Below, piece after piece: positions 1 through 8,821 of a stretch of DNA of 64,000 nucleotides. The stretch covers positions 57,168 to 121,167 of the forward strand of contig NZ_AXAR01000004.1 of NCBI RefSeq assembly GCF_000472905.1, in the 5' to 3' direction. A program made the translations under genes and the position numbers. The notes below the pieces were generated by a model, which did not search any database, had not been told where the DNA came from, and saw nothing but the letters and a program-made list of their open reading frames with translations. Position 1 is the stretch's first letter. Each line of letters opens with the position of its first letter. Origin of the DNA: Alicyclobacillus pomorum DSM 14955 (GTDB taxonomy: Bacteria > Bacillota > Bacilli > Alicyclobacillales > Alicyclobacillaceae).

Positions 1-646
1 TCTCCTTGTACCCGGCGATGCTTTGCTCCACGAGGATTTGGTGAATCGGGGACAGCGTCAGGCCGAGTTCCACAATTTCGTCGAACTCGTCCCACGTGGT
101 CGCAATCCCGCCACCCGTTCCACCGAGTGTGTATGCGGGTCTGACGATGATAGGAAAGCCAATTTTGCGCGCGAACGCCCGAGCCTCTTCCGCGTTCGTC
201 ACAATGGCGCTTTCCGGGACGGGTTGTTCCAGTCGACGCATCAAGGCCCGAAATTTTTCTCTGTCTTCTGCCTCCTGGATGGACGTGAGCTGCGTACCGA
301 GCAGTTCCACCGATTCTTGTTCCAGGATGCCCATCTCCGCGAGTTGCACGGCCAAGTTCAATCCAGTCTGACCGCCGAGCGTCGGCAGCAGTCCGTCGGG
401 ACGTTCCCGGCGGATAATCTGTGCAACAAACTCAGGCGTCAGGGGTTCAATGTAGACCTTGTCCGCCATGTCAGGGTCCGTCATAATGGTCGCCGGATTG
501 GAGTTCACGAGGACGACCTCGTATCCTTCTTCGCGCAACGCCTCGCAGGCCTGCGTCCCGGCGTAGTCAAACTCGGCGGCTTGGCCAATGGTAATGGGGC
601 CGCTGCCAATCACCATAATTTTCCGAAGATCCGTACGCTTAGGCAC
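1..646 (-). CDS. carB: Carbamoyl-phosphate synthase large subunit, N-terminal part (runs off left edge)
   Basis: Only the first ~215 residues are in the window. On the minus strand the reading begins with GTG at 646 ([20 protein letters not shown]), the classical CarB start, followed by the N-terminal pre-ATP-grasp fold and the start of the first ATP-grasp domain ([12 protein letters not shown] near residue 170). CarB makes carbamoyl phosphate from bicarbonate, ATP and ammonia supplied by CarA, for pyrimidines (and arginine if no second enzyme exists). The GTG lies 8 bp inside the carA end, so the two are translationally coupled in the PyrR-controlled pyr operon. The rest of the gene is outside the window. 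Confidence 0.95.
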   Translation of the reverse strand, partial: MPKRTDLRKIMVIGSGPITIGQAAEFDYAGTQACEALREEGYEVVLVNSNPATIMTDPDMADKVYIEPLTPEFVAQIIRRERPDGLLPTLGGQTGLNLAVQLAEMGILEQESVELLGTQLTSIQEAEDREKFRALMRRLEQPVPESAIVTNAEEARAFARKIGFPIIVRPAYTLGGTGGGIATTWDEFDEIVELGLTLSPIHQILVEQSIAGYKE

Positions 647-1754
647 GCGCTGTCCATCTCCCTTCCCGAACGTCGTCCATCAATTGCATGAATTCGTCGA
701 ACAGGCCATCCGAGTCGTCCGGGCCCGGCCTGGCTTCTGGGTGGTACTGCACACAGAAGGCGGGGTACTTGCGGTGCGTGAGTCCCTCCACAGTGCCATC
801 GTTCTGGTTGACGTGCGTGAGCACGAGGTCCGTCCCCGCAAGAGAGTCGGGGTTAACAACATACCCGTGGTTCTGCGACGTGATGGAAATTTTGCCGGTC
901 CGCAGATCTTTCACTGGATGGTTTGCCCCTCGGTGTCCAAACCGCATCTTCTCGGTCTTCGCACCACACGCTAGCGCCATGAGCTGATGCCCTAAGCAAA
1001 TCCCAAACATCGGAACCCGCCCGAGCAGGCCGCGCACCGTTTCAATCGCGTAGTCTGCGTCTTCTGGATTGCCAGGTCCGTTACTGAGCATGACGCCATG
1101 CGGCTGCCACGCAAGAATTTCCTCAGCCGTGGTTCTCGCCGGCACCACAATCACGTCGCATTGTCGCGCCAACAGCGAGCGAACAACGCCTGCCTTCATG
1201 CCGAAATCCATGGCGACCACGCGCCGACCGCTGCCAGGACAACGGTACACAGATCCCGTGGTCACGTGGTCAATCTGATCTCTTGGAAACGGATTGCGAA
1301 GTCGTTCGCGGAGCTCCTCCACCGGTGTATCCAGCGTCGTCAACACAGCCTTCATGGTGCCGTGACTCCGGATGGCCTTCGTGAGCTTCCGCGTATCAAT
1401 GCCCGCGATACCGATGATGTGGTTGCGCTGGAGGTAGTTCTCGAGCGTCCCTGCACTCTTGAAGTGACTCGGGACTTCCGCGAACTCGCGCACCACAAAT
1501 CCGCGAACGTGCGGCTTGCGGGATTCCACGTCGTCCACGTTGACGCCGTAGTTGCCAATCAGAGGATACGTCATGGTCACAATCTGTCCGTAGTACGAAG
1601 GGTCAGTCAGGATTTCCTGATATCCTGTCATTCCTGTGTTGAATACCACTTCACCGAAAGACTCACCGGTCGCTCCGAAACTTACGCCGGAGAAGACGAG
1701 CCCATTTTCAAGAACAAGTCGAGCCGTTGGCCGGCTTGGTTTAGATAGTCCCAT
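639..1754 (-). CDS. carA: Carbamoyl-phosphate synthase small (glutaminase) subunit
   Basis: About 371 aa. An N-terminal CPSase small-chain domain (residues 1-160) precedes a class I glutamine amidotransferase domain with the nucleophile Cys in [10 protein letters not shown] and the His/Glu pair in QYHPEA. It hydrolyses glutamine and channels ammonia to CarB. I chose ATG at 1754 ([18 protein letters not shown]) because AGGAGG sits about 9 nt upstream; a longer reading to 1796 exists but lies inside pyrC. The start overlaps the pyrC stop by 14 bp, which indicates coupling in the pyrR-pyrB-pyrC-carA-carB operon. Confidence 0.96.
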   Translation of the reverse strand: MGLSKPSRPTARLVLENGLVFSGVSFGATGESFGEVVFNTGMTGYQEILTDPSYYGQIVTMTYPLIGNYGVNVDDVESRKPHVRGFVVREFAEVPSHFKSAGTLENYLQRNHIIGIAGIDTRKLTKAIRSHGTMKAVLTTLDTPVEELRERLRNPFPRDQIDHVTTGSVYRCPGSGRRVVAMDFGMKAGVVRSLLARQCDVIVVPARTTAEEILAWQPHGVMLSNGPGNPEDADYAIETVRGLLGRVPMFGICLGHQLMALACGAKTEKMRFGHRGANHPVKDLRTGKISITSQNHGYVVNPDSLAGTDLVLTHVNQNDGTVEGLTHRKYPAFCVQYHPEARPGPDDSDGLFDEFMQLMDDVREGRWTARA

Positions 1755-3042
1755 ACTGGCTTGCCTCCTGTTTGTTATAGACAATCTTCCCACCACATAC
1801 AGTCAACGTCGGAAAACCGACAGCACGCCATCCGGCGAAGGGCGTGTTGCGCCCTTTGGACAGAAACGTATCGGGTGAAATCACCCGCTCGTTATCGAGA
1901 TCTACCGCGACCACATCCGCCTTGCCGCCAACGCGGATGACGCCACCTGGCAAGCCAAACTTGTGCGCTGGAATGGTAGACATTCTTTTGACGAGGTCGA
2001 CCAGTGACAGTTTTCCAGGCATGACCAGGTAGGTGTACAGCAGTGGAAACACCGTTTCGATACCAACCATGCCGAACGGAGACTCTAAAATCGAGCGCTG
2101 CTTTTCTTGTACAGTGTGCGGCGCGTGGTCGGTCGCCACCATATCCAACGTTCCGTCCAGAAATCCTTCGAGGCAAGCCAATCTGTCCCGTTCACTGCGC
2201 AGCGGCGGATTCACTTTGTACACGGCGTCGTCCGACGTGATGACGTCTTCGGTCAATAGTAGATGGTGCGGTGTGACTTCAGCAGTCACGTGAATCCCCC
2301 GTGATTTCGCCCAGCGAATCAGGGCGACTGCAGACTCCACGCTGACGTGACAAACATGCAGGTGAGCGCCAGTCTGTTCCGCCAGGAGAATGTCGCGCGC
2401 AATCATAGCTGACTCCGCCTCGCCTGGGATATCAGGCAACGAGAGTCTGCGCGCCGCGCCTTTGTGCAACACGCCGCGACCCGCGATGGTCTCATCCTCG
2501 GCGTGGATGCACAGGGGCAACCCAACGGCCGCTGCCTCTATCATCGCTTGCCGCATGAGACCCCCGTGCTGAACACCTTTTCCATCGTCCGACAAGGCCA
2601 CGGCGCCCGCTTCTTTCAACCCCGCAAAATCGGTCAGCCGCTCACCGCTTTGACCTTCTGTAATACAAGCAATCGGCAGGACCTGCGCTGCGCCCGCCGC
2701 CATGGCCTGACGCCTGACGTACCGAACCAGTTCAGGCGTGTGCAGCGGTGGGTTGGTATTGGGCATGCAGGCGATTTGAGTAAATCCCCCGGCCGCTGCC
2801 GCCTTCGCTCCGGTCGCGATGGTCTCCTTATCTTCGAACCCAGGTTCGCGCAAATGTACGTGCATATCGATAAAGCCAGGTAACAACACTTCGCCGGACA
2901 ATTCGACCGTCGCATCCGCTTCCGGCAGTTCACGGCCGATGGCGAGAATGGTGCCTTCTGTTTGATGGATGAGTACGTCTGCTGGCGCGAGACTGCCATC
3001 GGTCAAGTCCAACAATCGTCCGCCTGTGATTTTCAGCCTCAC
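1741..3042 (-). CDS. pyrC: Dihydroorotase
   Basis: 433 aa, the usual length for the class I bacterial dihydroorotase. The zinc-binding DMHVHLREPG motif is near residue 60, MPNTNP follows near 95, and the ATDHAPH metal/catalytic motif is near residue 305. It cyclises N-carbamoyl-aspartate to dihydroorotate in de novo UMP synthesis in the cytoplasm. The start is GTG at 3042, preceded by GAGGAGGT at good spacing, and lies only 4 bp after the pyrB stop. No truncation or missing metal ligand was noticed. Confidence 0.96.
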   Translation of the reverse strand: MRLKITGGRLLDLTDGSLAPADVLIHQTEGTILAIGRELPEADATVELSGEVLLPGFIDMHVHLREPGFEDKETIATGAKAAAAGGFTQIACMPNTNPPLHTPELVRYVRRQAMAAGAAQVLPIACITEGQSGERLTDFAGLKEAGAVALSDDGKGVQHGGLMRQAMIEAAAVGLPLCIHAEDETIAGRGVLHKGAARRLSLPDIPGEAESAMIARDILLAEQTGAHLHVCHVSVESAVALIRWAKSRGIHVTAEVTPHHLLLTEDVITSDDAVYKVNPPLRSERDRLACLEGFLDGTLDMVATDHAPHTVQEKQRSILESPFGMVGIETVFPLLYTYLVMPGKLSLVDLVKRMSTIPAHKFGLPGGVIRVGGKADVVAVDLDNERVISPDTFLSKGRNTPFAGWRAVGFPTLTVCGGKIVYNKQEASQYGTI

Positions 3043-3046
3043 GCGG

Positions 3047-4009
3047 TTACCTCCTCACCATGTCTTCGAGAATGGCCATGCGCATGTACAACCCGTTTTC
3101 CACCTGCCGGAAGTAGGCTGCGCGCGGGTCGTCATCAACTTCTGGGTGAATTTCGTCGACGCGTGGAAGGGGGTGCAGAATCCGCGCGCTCGGCTTCATC
3201 ACCGAGAGAGAAGCAGAGGTCAAGTGGAACTTTTCGGTTCCCAGCGCTTCGTCGATGCAAGACAAGCGCTCGGTTTGAATCCGGGTCTGGTAGACGATGT
3301 CCGCACGGGACAGCGCGCTCGTCAGATCTTGCGTCGTCTGTATGGAAAGTCCACGGCTGCGAAGCGCCTGCATCATCTCCTCAGGGAGTCCCAGTGACGC
3401 AGGGTGAAGCAGTGTGACAGAGACATTTCGGTACTTGGTCAACAATTGCAGCAGGGAGTGGACGGTTCGCCCGTAGCGCAAATCTCCCATGATGCAAATC
3501 TCAAGGCCGTCCACTTGGCCCAATTCCCGCCATATGGTGTAGACGTCGAGCAACGCCTGGGTCGGATGTTCGCCTGACCCCGCTCCCGCGTTGATGATAG
3601 GTACCGGGCTCTGTGGTGCAGCCATCGCCATCGCGTCGTTCTCGTGATGCCGAATGACTATCGCATCTGCGTAACAGCCGAGGACGCGAAACACGTCTTC
3701 CAATCGCTCACCCTTCTTGGCCGATGAATGCTCCAGCGCGTTTTCAGCGCTGATAACACGACCGCCGAGCCGCAGTACAGCGGACTCGAACGACAATCGG
3801 GTGCGTGTGCTGGGTTCATAAAATATCGCTGCGACGACTGAGCCTGCAAGAATGGTTTGGCGATCCTTGGCCGACATCACCCGAAGTTCCTCCGCACGAG
3901 CCATCCAGCGCGTGACATCGTGACGCGTCACGTCGCGGGTGGACAGCAAGTGCCGTACGGACGACGTGCCCGTCTCCAAATGGCGTTTGACTACCGTGGA
4001 AATTGTCAT
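3047..4009 (-). CDS. pyrB: Aspartate carbamoyltransferase catalytic chain
   Basis: 320 aa from ATG at 4009. The carbamoyl-phosphate loop FYEPSTRTRLSFE, the HPTQALLD motif and HPLPRVDEI near the C terminus mark the ATCase catalytic chain, which condenses carbamoyl phosphate and aspartate. There is no pyrI regulatory chain next to it, as in Bacillus. The ATG overlaps the pyrR stop (ATGA arrangement) and has AAGGAG about 9-12 nt upstream, so translation is coupled to pyrR. Confidence 0.96.
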   Translation of the reverse strand: MTISTVVKRHLETGTSSVRHLLSTRDVTRHDVTRWMARAEELRVMSAKDRQTILAGSVVAAIFYEPSTRTRLSFESAVLRLGGRVISAENALEHSSAKKGERLEDVFRVLGCYADAIVIRHHENDAMAMAAPQSPVPIINAGAGSGEHPTQALLDVYTIWRELGQVDGLEICIMGDLRYGRTVHSLLQLLTKYRNVSVTLLHPASLGLPEEMMQALRSRGLSIQTTQDLTSALSRADIVYQTRIQTERLSCIDEALGTEKFHLTSASLSVMKPSARILHPLPRVDEIHPEVDDDPRAAYFRQVENGLYMRMAILEDMVRR

Positions 4010-4560
4010 CGCAGGTCCGACTCCTTGTCGCTGTCTTTGGCCACAATCCAAACGCCATCATCCCCATCCACTTCCGCGAAATGTACTGAAATGGCCTCCT
4101 CCCTAGACGTCGGAACATTCTTGCCCACAAAGTCCGCGCGAATCGGCAGCTCCCGGTGCCCACGGTCAACCAATGCCGCCAGTTGCACCATTTTTGCGCG
4201 CCCCGTAGCCATGATGCCGTCGAGGGCCGCGCGCACTGTCCGCCCGGTGTACAAGACGTCGTCCACCAGCACGACAATCTTGTCTTGAATTTGCACTCCG
4301 TCCAACGGAGGACGCGCTCCGTTTTGCACGGCGACATCGTCACGGTACGGCCGCGGGTTCATGTGATGCACCTCAGGTCGGATGCCCTCAATGTTCAACA
4401 ATTTATCTGCGATGCGGTCCGCCAGCACGGCACCGCGCGTTTCAATGCCGAGCAGCATCACCCCGTTCAACCCTTTGTTGCGCTCCAGAATTTCGTGGGC
4501 CATGCGGGTCATCGACCGCTGCATGCCAGCTGCATCCATGATTTGTGCCTTGGTTTGCAT
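4006..4560 (-). CDS. pyrR: PyrR bifunctional pyrimidine attenuator protein / uracil phosphoribosyltransferase
   Basis: 184 aa from ATG at 4560 (MQTKAQIMDAAGM), the normal PyrR length; the open frame continues upstream into the leader but that part is not PyrR-like. The PRPP-binding motif VLVDDVLYTGRTVRAALD is near residue 100. Family knowledge: PyrR binds pyr mRNA when UMP is high and favours termination; it also has weak UPRTase activity. It is the first gene of the pyr operon and lies directly downstream of a leader carrying a PyrR-type binding loop and a terminator, which strongly supports the assignment. Confidence 0.95.
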   Translation of the reverse strand: MQTKAQIMDAAGMQRSMTRMAHEILERNKGLNGVMLLGIETRGAVLADRIADKLLNIEGIRPEVHHMNPRPYRDDVAVQNGARPPLDGVQIQDKIVVLVDDVLYTGRTVRAALDGIMATGRAKMVQLAALVDRGHRELPIRADFVGKNVPTSREEAISVHFAEVDGDDGVWIVAKDSDKESDLR

Positions 4561-4608
4561 CTCTCTTCCCGCCTTTGTCAAATTCTGCCCGTTTTGCCGC
4601 CGCGACAC

Positions 4609-4718
4609 AAAAAAGGTGGCTCCCGGATTGGAAGCCACCTTGGCATATGTGCGCAAGTGACCCTGCGTGTTCACGCAAGGATACGTTTGGCGACTCCTTT
4701 CCAACCTCTCGGGATTGG
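4609..4718 (-). promoter_or_regulatory. PyrR-dependent attenuator in the pyr leader (binding loop plus terminator)
   Basis: Reading on the minus strand, the leader has CCAATCCCGAGAGGTTGG (4718-4701). This matches the PyrR anti-antiterminator loop, a stem with the conserved GAGAGG loop, preceded by TTTAAA and followed by AAAGGAG. Further down is a strong intrinsic terminator: AAGGTGGCT (4641-4633) pairs with AGCCACCTT (4621-4613) and is followed by a U run. This is the arrangement of Bacillus pyr attenuators. High UMP with PyrR should lead to termination before pyrR. Confidence 0.88.
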
Positions 4719-4745
4719 TTTAAAGGCAGTGTTCATGTTTGTTTT

Positions 4746-4774
4746 ACTGTACTTCAAACGAAACGGTTCGTCAA
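4746..4774 (-). promoter_or_regulatory. Sigma-A promoter of the pyr operon
   Basis: On the minus strand TTGACG (4774-4769) is separated by exactly 17 bp from TACAGT (4751-4746), a good vegetative promoter. Transcription would begin near 4739, just upstream of the PyrR leader, and downstream of the rluD end. Confidence 0.75.
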
Positions 4775-4840
4775 GCACGAATCCGAACAAGCAGTCTGTG
4801 GCTGTTGTGGCTGAACCGGCTCCAGCCACAGTCCCCACGA

Positions 4841-5773
4841 TTACAACAGCTCGGCCCGCAACCCCTGCAGCAAGCGCTCCATATCCTCCGGGAGGTCTGA
4901 ATGAAACATCAGCGTCTGTCCGGTCCGAGGATGCGTGAAGCCGAGTTCCATCGCGTGCAGAGCCTGTCCATCAATGGCGAGCGTATGGCGACGGCCATAG
5001 AGCGGATCGCCAGCAAGCGGATGCTCGATGTAGGCCATGTGAACGCGAATTTGATGCGTCCGACCGGTCTCCAGCTTCAACTCCACATAGGTGTACTCGC
5101 GAAACCGCTCCAATACTTTAAAGTGCGTTACGGCTCGCTTTCCGCCATCGCGAACCGTCATTCGCTGCCGATTTCGAGGGTCGCGTCCGATGGGCGCGTC
5201 AATCATCCCTTCGTCGTGCGTGAGGACGCCGTGCACGATGGCCCGGTACACGCGATGTACCGTGTGCTCCTTCAACTGTGCAGCCAGCTTGTGGTAGGCG
5301 AGGTCCGATTTTGCCAACATCAACAGTCCGGAGGTGTCTTTATCGATGCGATGCACGACACCGGGCCGTAAACTTCCTCCCAGCGTCGACAGAGACACGC
5401 CACGGAACAGCAGACCGTTCACCAGTGTGCCGCGCGGGTGCCCGGCCGCAGGATGCACCACCACGCCTCTCGGCTTGTCCACCACCACCACGTCGTCGTC
5501 GTTATGTACAATGGCAAACGGAACGTCGTCAGGGACCAGTTCTACCGGCTCTGGCTCAGGAATCCGAACCTCGTATCGCTCTCCATCAGCGACGGCATCG
5601 CTGGCTTTCAAGCGCGGCCTCGGGCCTGTGATATGTCCTTCTGCCAACCATTGCTGAACCTGGCTGCGCGACACGTCGTACTCACGCTCCTGCAAAGCGT
5701 CCGTCAGCCAACGGTCCAGCCGCTCCCCGGCGTCTACGCCCTCTACCACCAACTCTTCAGAGATCAAGCTCAT
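4841..5773 (-). CDS. rluD: RluA/RluD-family 23S rRNA pseudouridine synthase
   Basis: 310 aa from ATG at 5773 (MSLISEELVVEG), which overlaps the lspA stop (ATGA) and has GGAGG upstream. An N-terminal S4 RNA-binding domain (about residues 10-80) is followed by the RluA-type catalytic domain with the catalytic Asp in HRIDKDTSGLLML (near residue 140). It isomerises uridines in large-subunit rRNA; the exact target cannot be told from sequence. The lspA-rluD-pyrR order is conserved in Bacilli (B. subtilis lspA-ylyB-pyrR). A small hairpin at 4807-4829 lies beyond the stop. Confidence 0.92.
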   Translation of the reverse strand: MSLISEELVVEGVDAGERLDRWLTDALQEREYDVSRSQVQQWLAEGHITGPRPRLKASDAVADGERYEVRIPEPEPVELVPDDVPFAIVHNDDDVVVVDKPRGVVVHPAAGHPRGTLVNGLLFRGVSLSTLGGSLRPGVVHRIDKDTSGLLMLAKSDLAYHKLAAQLKEHTVHRVYRAIVHGVLTHDEGMIDAPIGRDPRNRQRMTVRDGGKRAVTHFKVLERFREYTYVELKLETGRTHQIRVHMAYIEHPLAGDPLYGRRHTLAIDGQALHAMELGFTHPRTGQTLMFHSDLPEDMERLLQGLRAELL

Positions 5774-6237
5774 TTCGTAACGTCCTCCGTGTTTTGTTTG
5801 ACCGATTTGTCTGCGCGGAAACTCCGCCAAAGCAGCAGCACGACGCCTACGTCAATGCAGGTGTCCGCCAAATTGAACACAGGGAAGTTGATGGCTTCGA
5901 TATACACGTAGTCTACCACGGTTCCCGCGAAGACGCGGTCGCAGAGGTTTCCAAGCGCACCCCCGAGGACCAACGCGAGGCCGACGGTGACCCAGAACTT
6001 GGGGCGGTACTTTCTTTCAATCCACACCACCGCCGCAATGACCGCCAAGGCCACGAGCACGAGCAACCAATGTGCCTGCTGAAGAATGCCCCACGCTGCC
6101 CCTGGATTTCGGATGTACTGGATCTCCAGAACAGAGGGCCAAATCGGGATGGACTCACCTTGTACCATGTGGGTCTGTACGAGCCACTTAATCCCTTGAT
6201 CTGCGGCAAACACAAGAAGTGCCAGTATGTAGAGCAT
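5770..6237 (-). CDS. lspA: Prolipoprotein signal peptidase (signal peptidase II)
   Basis: 155 aa if ATG at 6237 is used (RBS AAAGGTGAG about 6 nt away); a GTG three codons earlier (6246) is possible. Four hydrophobic segments are visible. The family motifs are present: RNPGAAWGIL, GGALGNLCDRV with one catalytic Asp, and FNLADTCIDVGV with the other. It is a membrane aspartyl protease that cleaves lipobox signal peptides after lipidation. The gerC-type lipoprotein in this window would be a substrate. Confidence 0.95.
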   Translation of the reverse strand: MLYILALLVFAADQGIKWLVQTHMVQGESIPIWPSVLEIQYIRNPGAAWGILQQAHWLLVLVALAVIAAVVWIERKYRPKFWVTVGLALVLGGALGNLCDRVFAGTVVDYVYIEAINFPVFNLADTCIDVGVVLLLWRSFRADKSVKQNTEDVTK

Positions 6238-6336
6238 GAAACTCACCTTTCATCACCCAGGTCAAGCCCAAGTGTCTGCACACAGTCTACCACAATTGCC
6301 TGGGCCCCAAAACTGGCGCAAGGCTAGCCAAGACAC

Positions 6337-6376
6337 AATGGCTTGGATACTCGATAAGCCGGGTATCCAAGCCATT
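6337..6376 (-). terminator. 14-bp inverted repeat after the traR/dksA-like gene
   Basis: AATGGCTTGGATAC (6337-6350) is perfectly repeated in inverse at 6363-6376 with a 12-nt loop. It lies immediately after the stop of the traR/dksA-like gene and ahead of lspA. There is no good T run on either side, so it may be a terminator, an mRNA-stabilising hairpin or a processing site. Confidence 0.5.
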
Positions 6377-6379
6377 CTG

Positions 6380-6997
6380 TTAGGGAAGTTGGGACTTATA
6401 CTCGTCGTTCGTGATTTTCTCCACGTCGTCGACAATGCCTTCGTTGTCGTTCAGGTAATCGTCTTGTGCGAGGTAGTCGTACTCTTCGTCGTAACCTGGG
6501 CGCTGGTTGAACCGCCACACCGCTTGTAACGAATCTTCCCCGTCAAACGCCACGTTGTCGGTTTCATCTAAGTCAGTTCTGCCGAATCCGGGCGTGAGAA
6601 ATTCCTCCTCAATCGGACGCGACCGGTCAGGGTGTTCCCGCTCGTCCTTGCGCTTGCAATCGATGCAAAGCGTGGCGAGCGGATACGCCTCCAACCGATC
6701 CGGATCAATGCGCTCCCCACACTCCGCACATACCCCGTACGTGCCACCGTCTATCGCGTCCAGTGCTCTGTCCACTTCCTGCAGGCGGAGCTTATCGAGG
6801 TCCCGCAACGCAACGTCTTTGCCGCGTTCGAACAATTCACTTCCGATATCCGCCGGATGATTGTCGTACAGAGACAGTTCACTCAGTTCGTCGCTCATGG
6901 CGTCATCCAAACCGTACTGCCCAGTTCGGTCCATACGGTTTCGAATGTCAGACCGCACGTTTTCCAGCCACGCCTTTTGGCTACTCCAGTTTGCCAT
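6380..6997 (-). CDS. TraR/DksA-family zinc-finger protein (YteA-like)
   Basis: About 205 aa from ATG at 6997 (MANWSSQKAWLENV); this ATG is 8 nt after GGAGG, better than the ATG six bases upstream. An N-terminal helical part (residues 1-95) precedes a C4 zinc finger CAECGERIDPDRLE...CIDC (about 105-130), then an acidic tail. It resembles the Bacillus yteA/TraR C4-type proteins, often placed near lspA. DksA relatives bind the secondary channel of RNA polymerase, but the function of the Bacillota form is unsettled. Confidence 0.82.
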   Translation of the reverse strand: MANWSSQKAWLENVRSDIRNRMDRTGQYGLDDAMSDELSELSLYDNHPADIGSELFERGKDVALRDLDKLRLQEVDRALDAIDGGTYGVCAECGERIDPDRLEAYPLATLCIDCKRKDEREHPDRSRPIEEEFLTPGFGRTDLDETDNVAFDGEDSLQAVWRFNQRPGYDEEYDYLAQDDYLNDNEGIVDDVEKITNDEYKSQLP

Positions 6998-7153
6998 TCG
7001 CATCGCCTCCACGTGTTTAGTGTGGGTCAGTGGCATCTGGAAGATACCGAGGCGCGCTCTGGCAAGTTGTTCAAAAGACTGTCACCGCTTTCGTTCTGCG
7101 GACGTTGTATGATGGACGTATCAGATGAGCGATGCAAGTCGCTGAAGTGAGAA

Positions 7154-7345
7154 ATGGAGAGACGGCATTTGCGCAGATACCGGCTACAATCCATTGCACT
7201 GGTTTTAATGTGGATTGGCGCGCTGGAAATTGCAGCGAGCTTCCTCGCCAAGCAGTGGTTTCAGTTTGAAACGCACCTGAGTCCCCTGTTCTTCTTGGTT
7301 CTTCTGATTGGAATCGCCATGTACGCGTTCAGTCGCCTGTTGTAG
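7154..7345 (+). CDS. Small two-helix membrane protein, unknown function
   Basis: 63 aa, MERRHLRRYRLQ then two hydrophobic stretches (about residues 13-32 and 42-60) around a short polar loop. The basic N terminus should remain in the cytoplasm. A GAAGTGAGAA sequence precedes the ATG, a weak ribosome site. It is a lone plus-strand gene between the minus-strand divIVA and traR/dksA-like genes, where B. subtilis has ileS. I do not recognise a family; resemblance to small Bacillus proteins such as YlaF is possible but unverified. Confidence 0.6.
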   Translation: MERRHLRRYRLQSIALVLMWIGALEIAASFLAKQWFQFETHLSPLFFLVLLIGIAMYAFSRLL

Positions 7346-7367
7346 CTGCTCTACGAGCCTCTTGATA

Positions 7368-7395
7368 CAAAAAAGACCCGGTAGCATACCGGGTC
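7368..7395 (-). terminator. Intrinsic terminator after divIVA
   Basis: On the minus strand GACCCGGTA, a 3-nt loop and TACCGGGTC are followed by CTTTTTTG. It closes the ylm-divIVA transcript 18 bp past the stop codon. Confidence 0.85.
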
Positions 7396-7412
7396 AGACT
7401 CACTTCGTCACG

Positions 7413-7922
7413 TTATTCCGTTTTTTGCAAATCCGCACTCAGCAACTTCTGTTCGCTCAGGTCCACGTCAAACTTTTCCCAATCACCGGACTCCAACATT
7501 TCCAATTGCGCCTGAATCAACGAGCGGAAACGCGCCCTGAAGATGGCGGCGTGCTTCCGCACTTCTTCTATCTCCATGGCAATTTTGCGAGATTTCGCCA
7601 ACGCCTCACTAATAATCCGATCCGCGTTTTTCTCCGCTTCCTTCAAAATGAGCTGGGCTTCCTTACGTGCGTTCGCCTTCACTTCTTCAGCCGTCTCCTG
7701 GGCCACCACAATCGACTTCCCAAGACTGTCTTCAATGTTTGTAAAATGGCGCAGCCGCTCCGCGTATTGATCCAGCTTTTCTTCCAAGTCCTTATTTTGA
7801 CGAATCAAAGCTTCGTAATCCTGGATAATTCGCTCCAGGAAATCATCCACCTCGTCTTCGTCATAACCGCGAAAAGCACGGCTGAACTCTTTGTTATGAA
7901 TGTCTAAAGGGGACAATGGCAT
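7413..7922 (-). CDS. divIVA: Cell-division/polarity protein DivIVA
   Basis: 169 aa from ATG at 7922, with GGAGGTG about 8 nt upstream. The N-terminal membrane-binding domain MPLSPLDIHNKEFSRAFRGY and DEVDDFLERII is typical, followed by long coiled coils (residues ~35-75 and 80-145). DivIVA marks curved membrane at poles and septa and recruits MinJ, RacA and other partners during division and sporulation. It is the last gene of the ylmC-to-divIVA series, as in B. subtilis, but here a terminator follows instead of ileS. Confidence 0.94.
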   Translation of the reverse strand: MPLSPLDIHNKEFSRAFRGYDEDEVDDFLERIIQDYEALIRQNKDLEEKLDQYAERLRHFTNIEDSLGKSIVVAQETAEEVKANARKEAQLILKEAEKNADRIISEALAKSRKIAMEIEEVRKHAAIFRARFRSLIQAQLEMLESGDWEKFDVDLSEQKLLSADLQKTE

Positions 7923-8033
7923 CCCAAGACACCTCCTGAAATTCGACAGCTCTATGCAAAACACCGCAAGGGTCGACAGCATGCTTAGATGTCTTTCGAC
8001 GCGCAAAGAAGGTTCTCCTGCACTCTGGGAAAT

Positions 8034-8819
8034 TTATCTTCCGGAGCGCAGTACGCCGATTTTCACACGCTGCCTGCCCTTCCGGCTTTCTCCTTGTAAT
8101 GCAAGCAGTCGGATCCTTCCGAACCCACGGATGGACAGTAGATCTCCGACATCCAGCGCGACGTCTGGCTTGTCAAGTTCTGTGAAGTTTAAAGTGACCA
8201 TGCTCTTCTGGATGGCCTGTTGCGCAGTCGACCGAGACCAGCGACAGGCCTGTGCCAGTACCGCGTCCGCCCGCAGCGAAGAGACGCTGACCACCTCTTC
8301 CTCGTACTGCGGCGCGAGCAGGTTCACGGGTCGAGTCACCTTCTCAACGCGGATCACATCGCGTCCGACCTGTACCCATTCTTGCAGTAGAAACTCGGCG
8401 ACATCGTCGCAAACCGCGACGTAGACGCCACCGTCCTGAGGATAGATGTCCCCGATTTTGCGGCGATTCAGTCCAGTGCCTAATAGAGAACCCAGTGCGC
8501 TGCCGTGCGTGACTTCTGCTCCGCTGAGTGTGGATGCAAACAACAAGGTGATTTGAAAATCTTCAGCCGCGGGGTACCAATCCTCCGGCATCATCAATGC
8601 TCGCTTGCGTTCTGCGTGCTCCGGTCCCCCGCACATGGCCGTACAGACACCTTCGTGGTTGGCGACGGATTGCAACAGGTACTGCTCGCGCGGTGTCAAA
8701 AAGTCTGTCAGTCGCCAGCGCCGGTCTGCAATCACGGTCCCTGTCATGTCGAATACGCGGCGCAGGAATGGCCTTTCATCAGGCCTCGCCCATCCCGCGA
8801 GCGACGTCGCATCGTTCAT
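8034..8819 (-). CDS. ylmH: YlmH-type S4-domain RNA-binding protein
   Basis: 261 aa. The N-terminal ~180 residues match the YlmH family (PFLRRVFD, REQYLL, FLTPREQYLLQS), and the C-terminal S4 domain begins around residue 185 (ADAVLAQACRWSRSTAQQ). YlmH binds nucleic acid and in B. subtilis has been linked to rescue of stalled 50S-peptidyl-tRNA complexes. Its start lies 2 bp after the yggT stop, in the conserved yggT-ylmH-divIVA order. Confidence 0.88.
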   Translation of the reverse strand: MNDATSLAGWARPDERPFLRRVFDMTGTVIADRRWRLTDFLTPREQYLLQSVANHEGVCTAMCGGPEHAERKRALMMPEDWYPAAEDFQITLLFASTLSGAEVTHGSALGSLLGTGLNRRKIGDIYPQDGGVYVAVCDDVAEFLLQEWVQVGRDVIRVEKVTRPVNLLAPQYEEEVVSVSSLRADAVLAQACRWSRSTAQQAIQKSMVTLNFTELDKPDVALDVGDLLSIRGFGRIRLLALQGESRKGRQRVKIGVLRSGR

Positions 8820-8821
8820 CG

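Noticed and set aside
23..691. 222-codon plus-strand open frame at the left edge
   Set aside because: It is opposite carB, whose minus-strand translation matches the family; the plus-strand product resembles nothing.
4807..4829. Terminator after rluD
   Set aside because: GTGGCTG/CAGCCAC forms a hairpin, but no T run follows in either direction, so I did not list it as a terminator.
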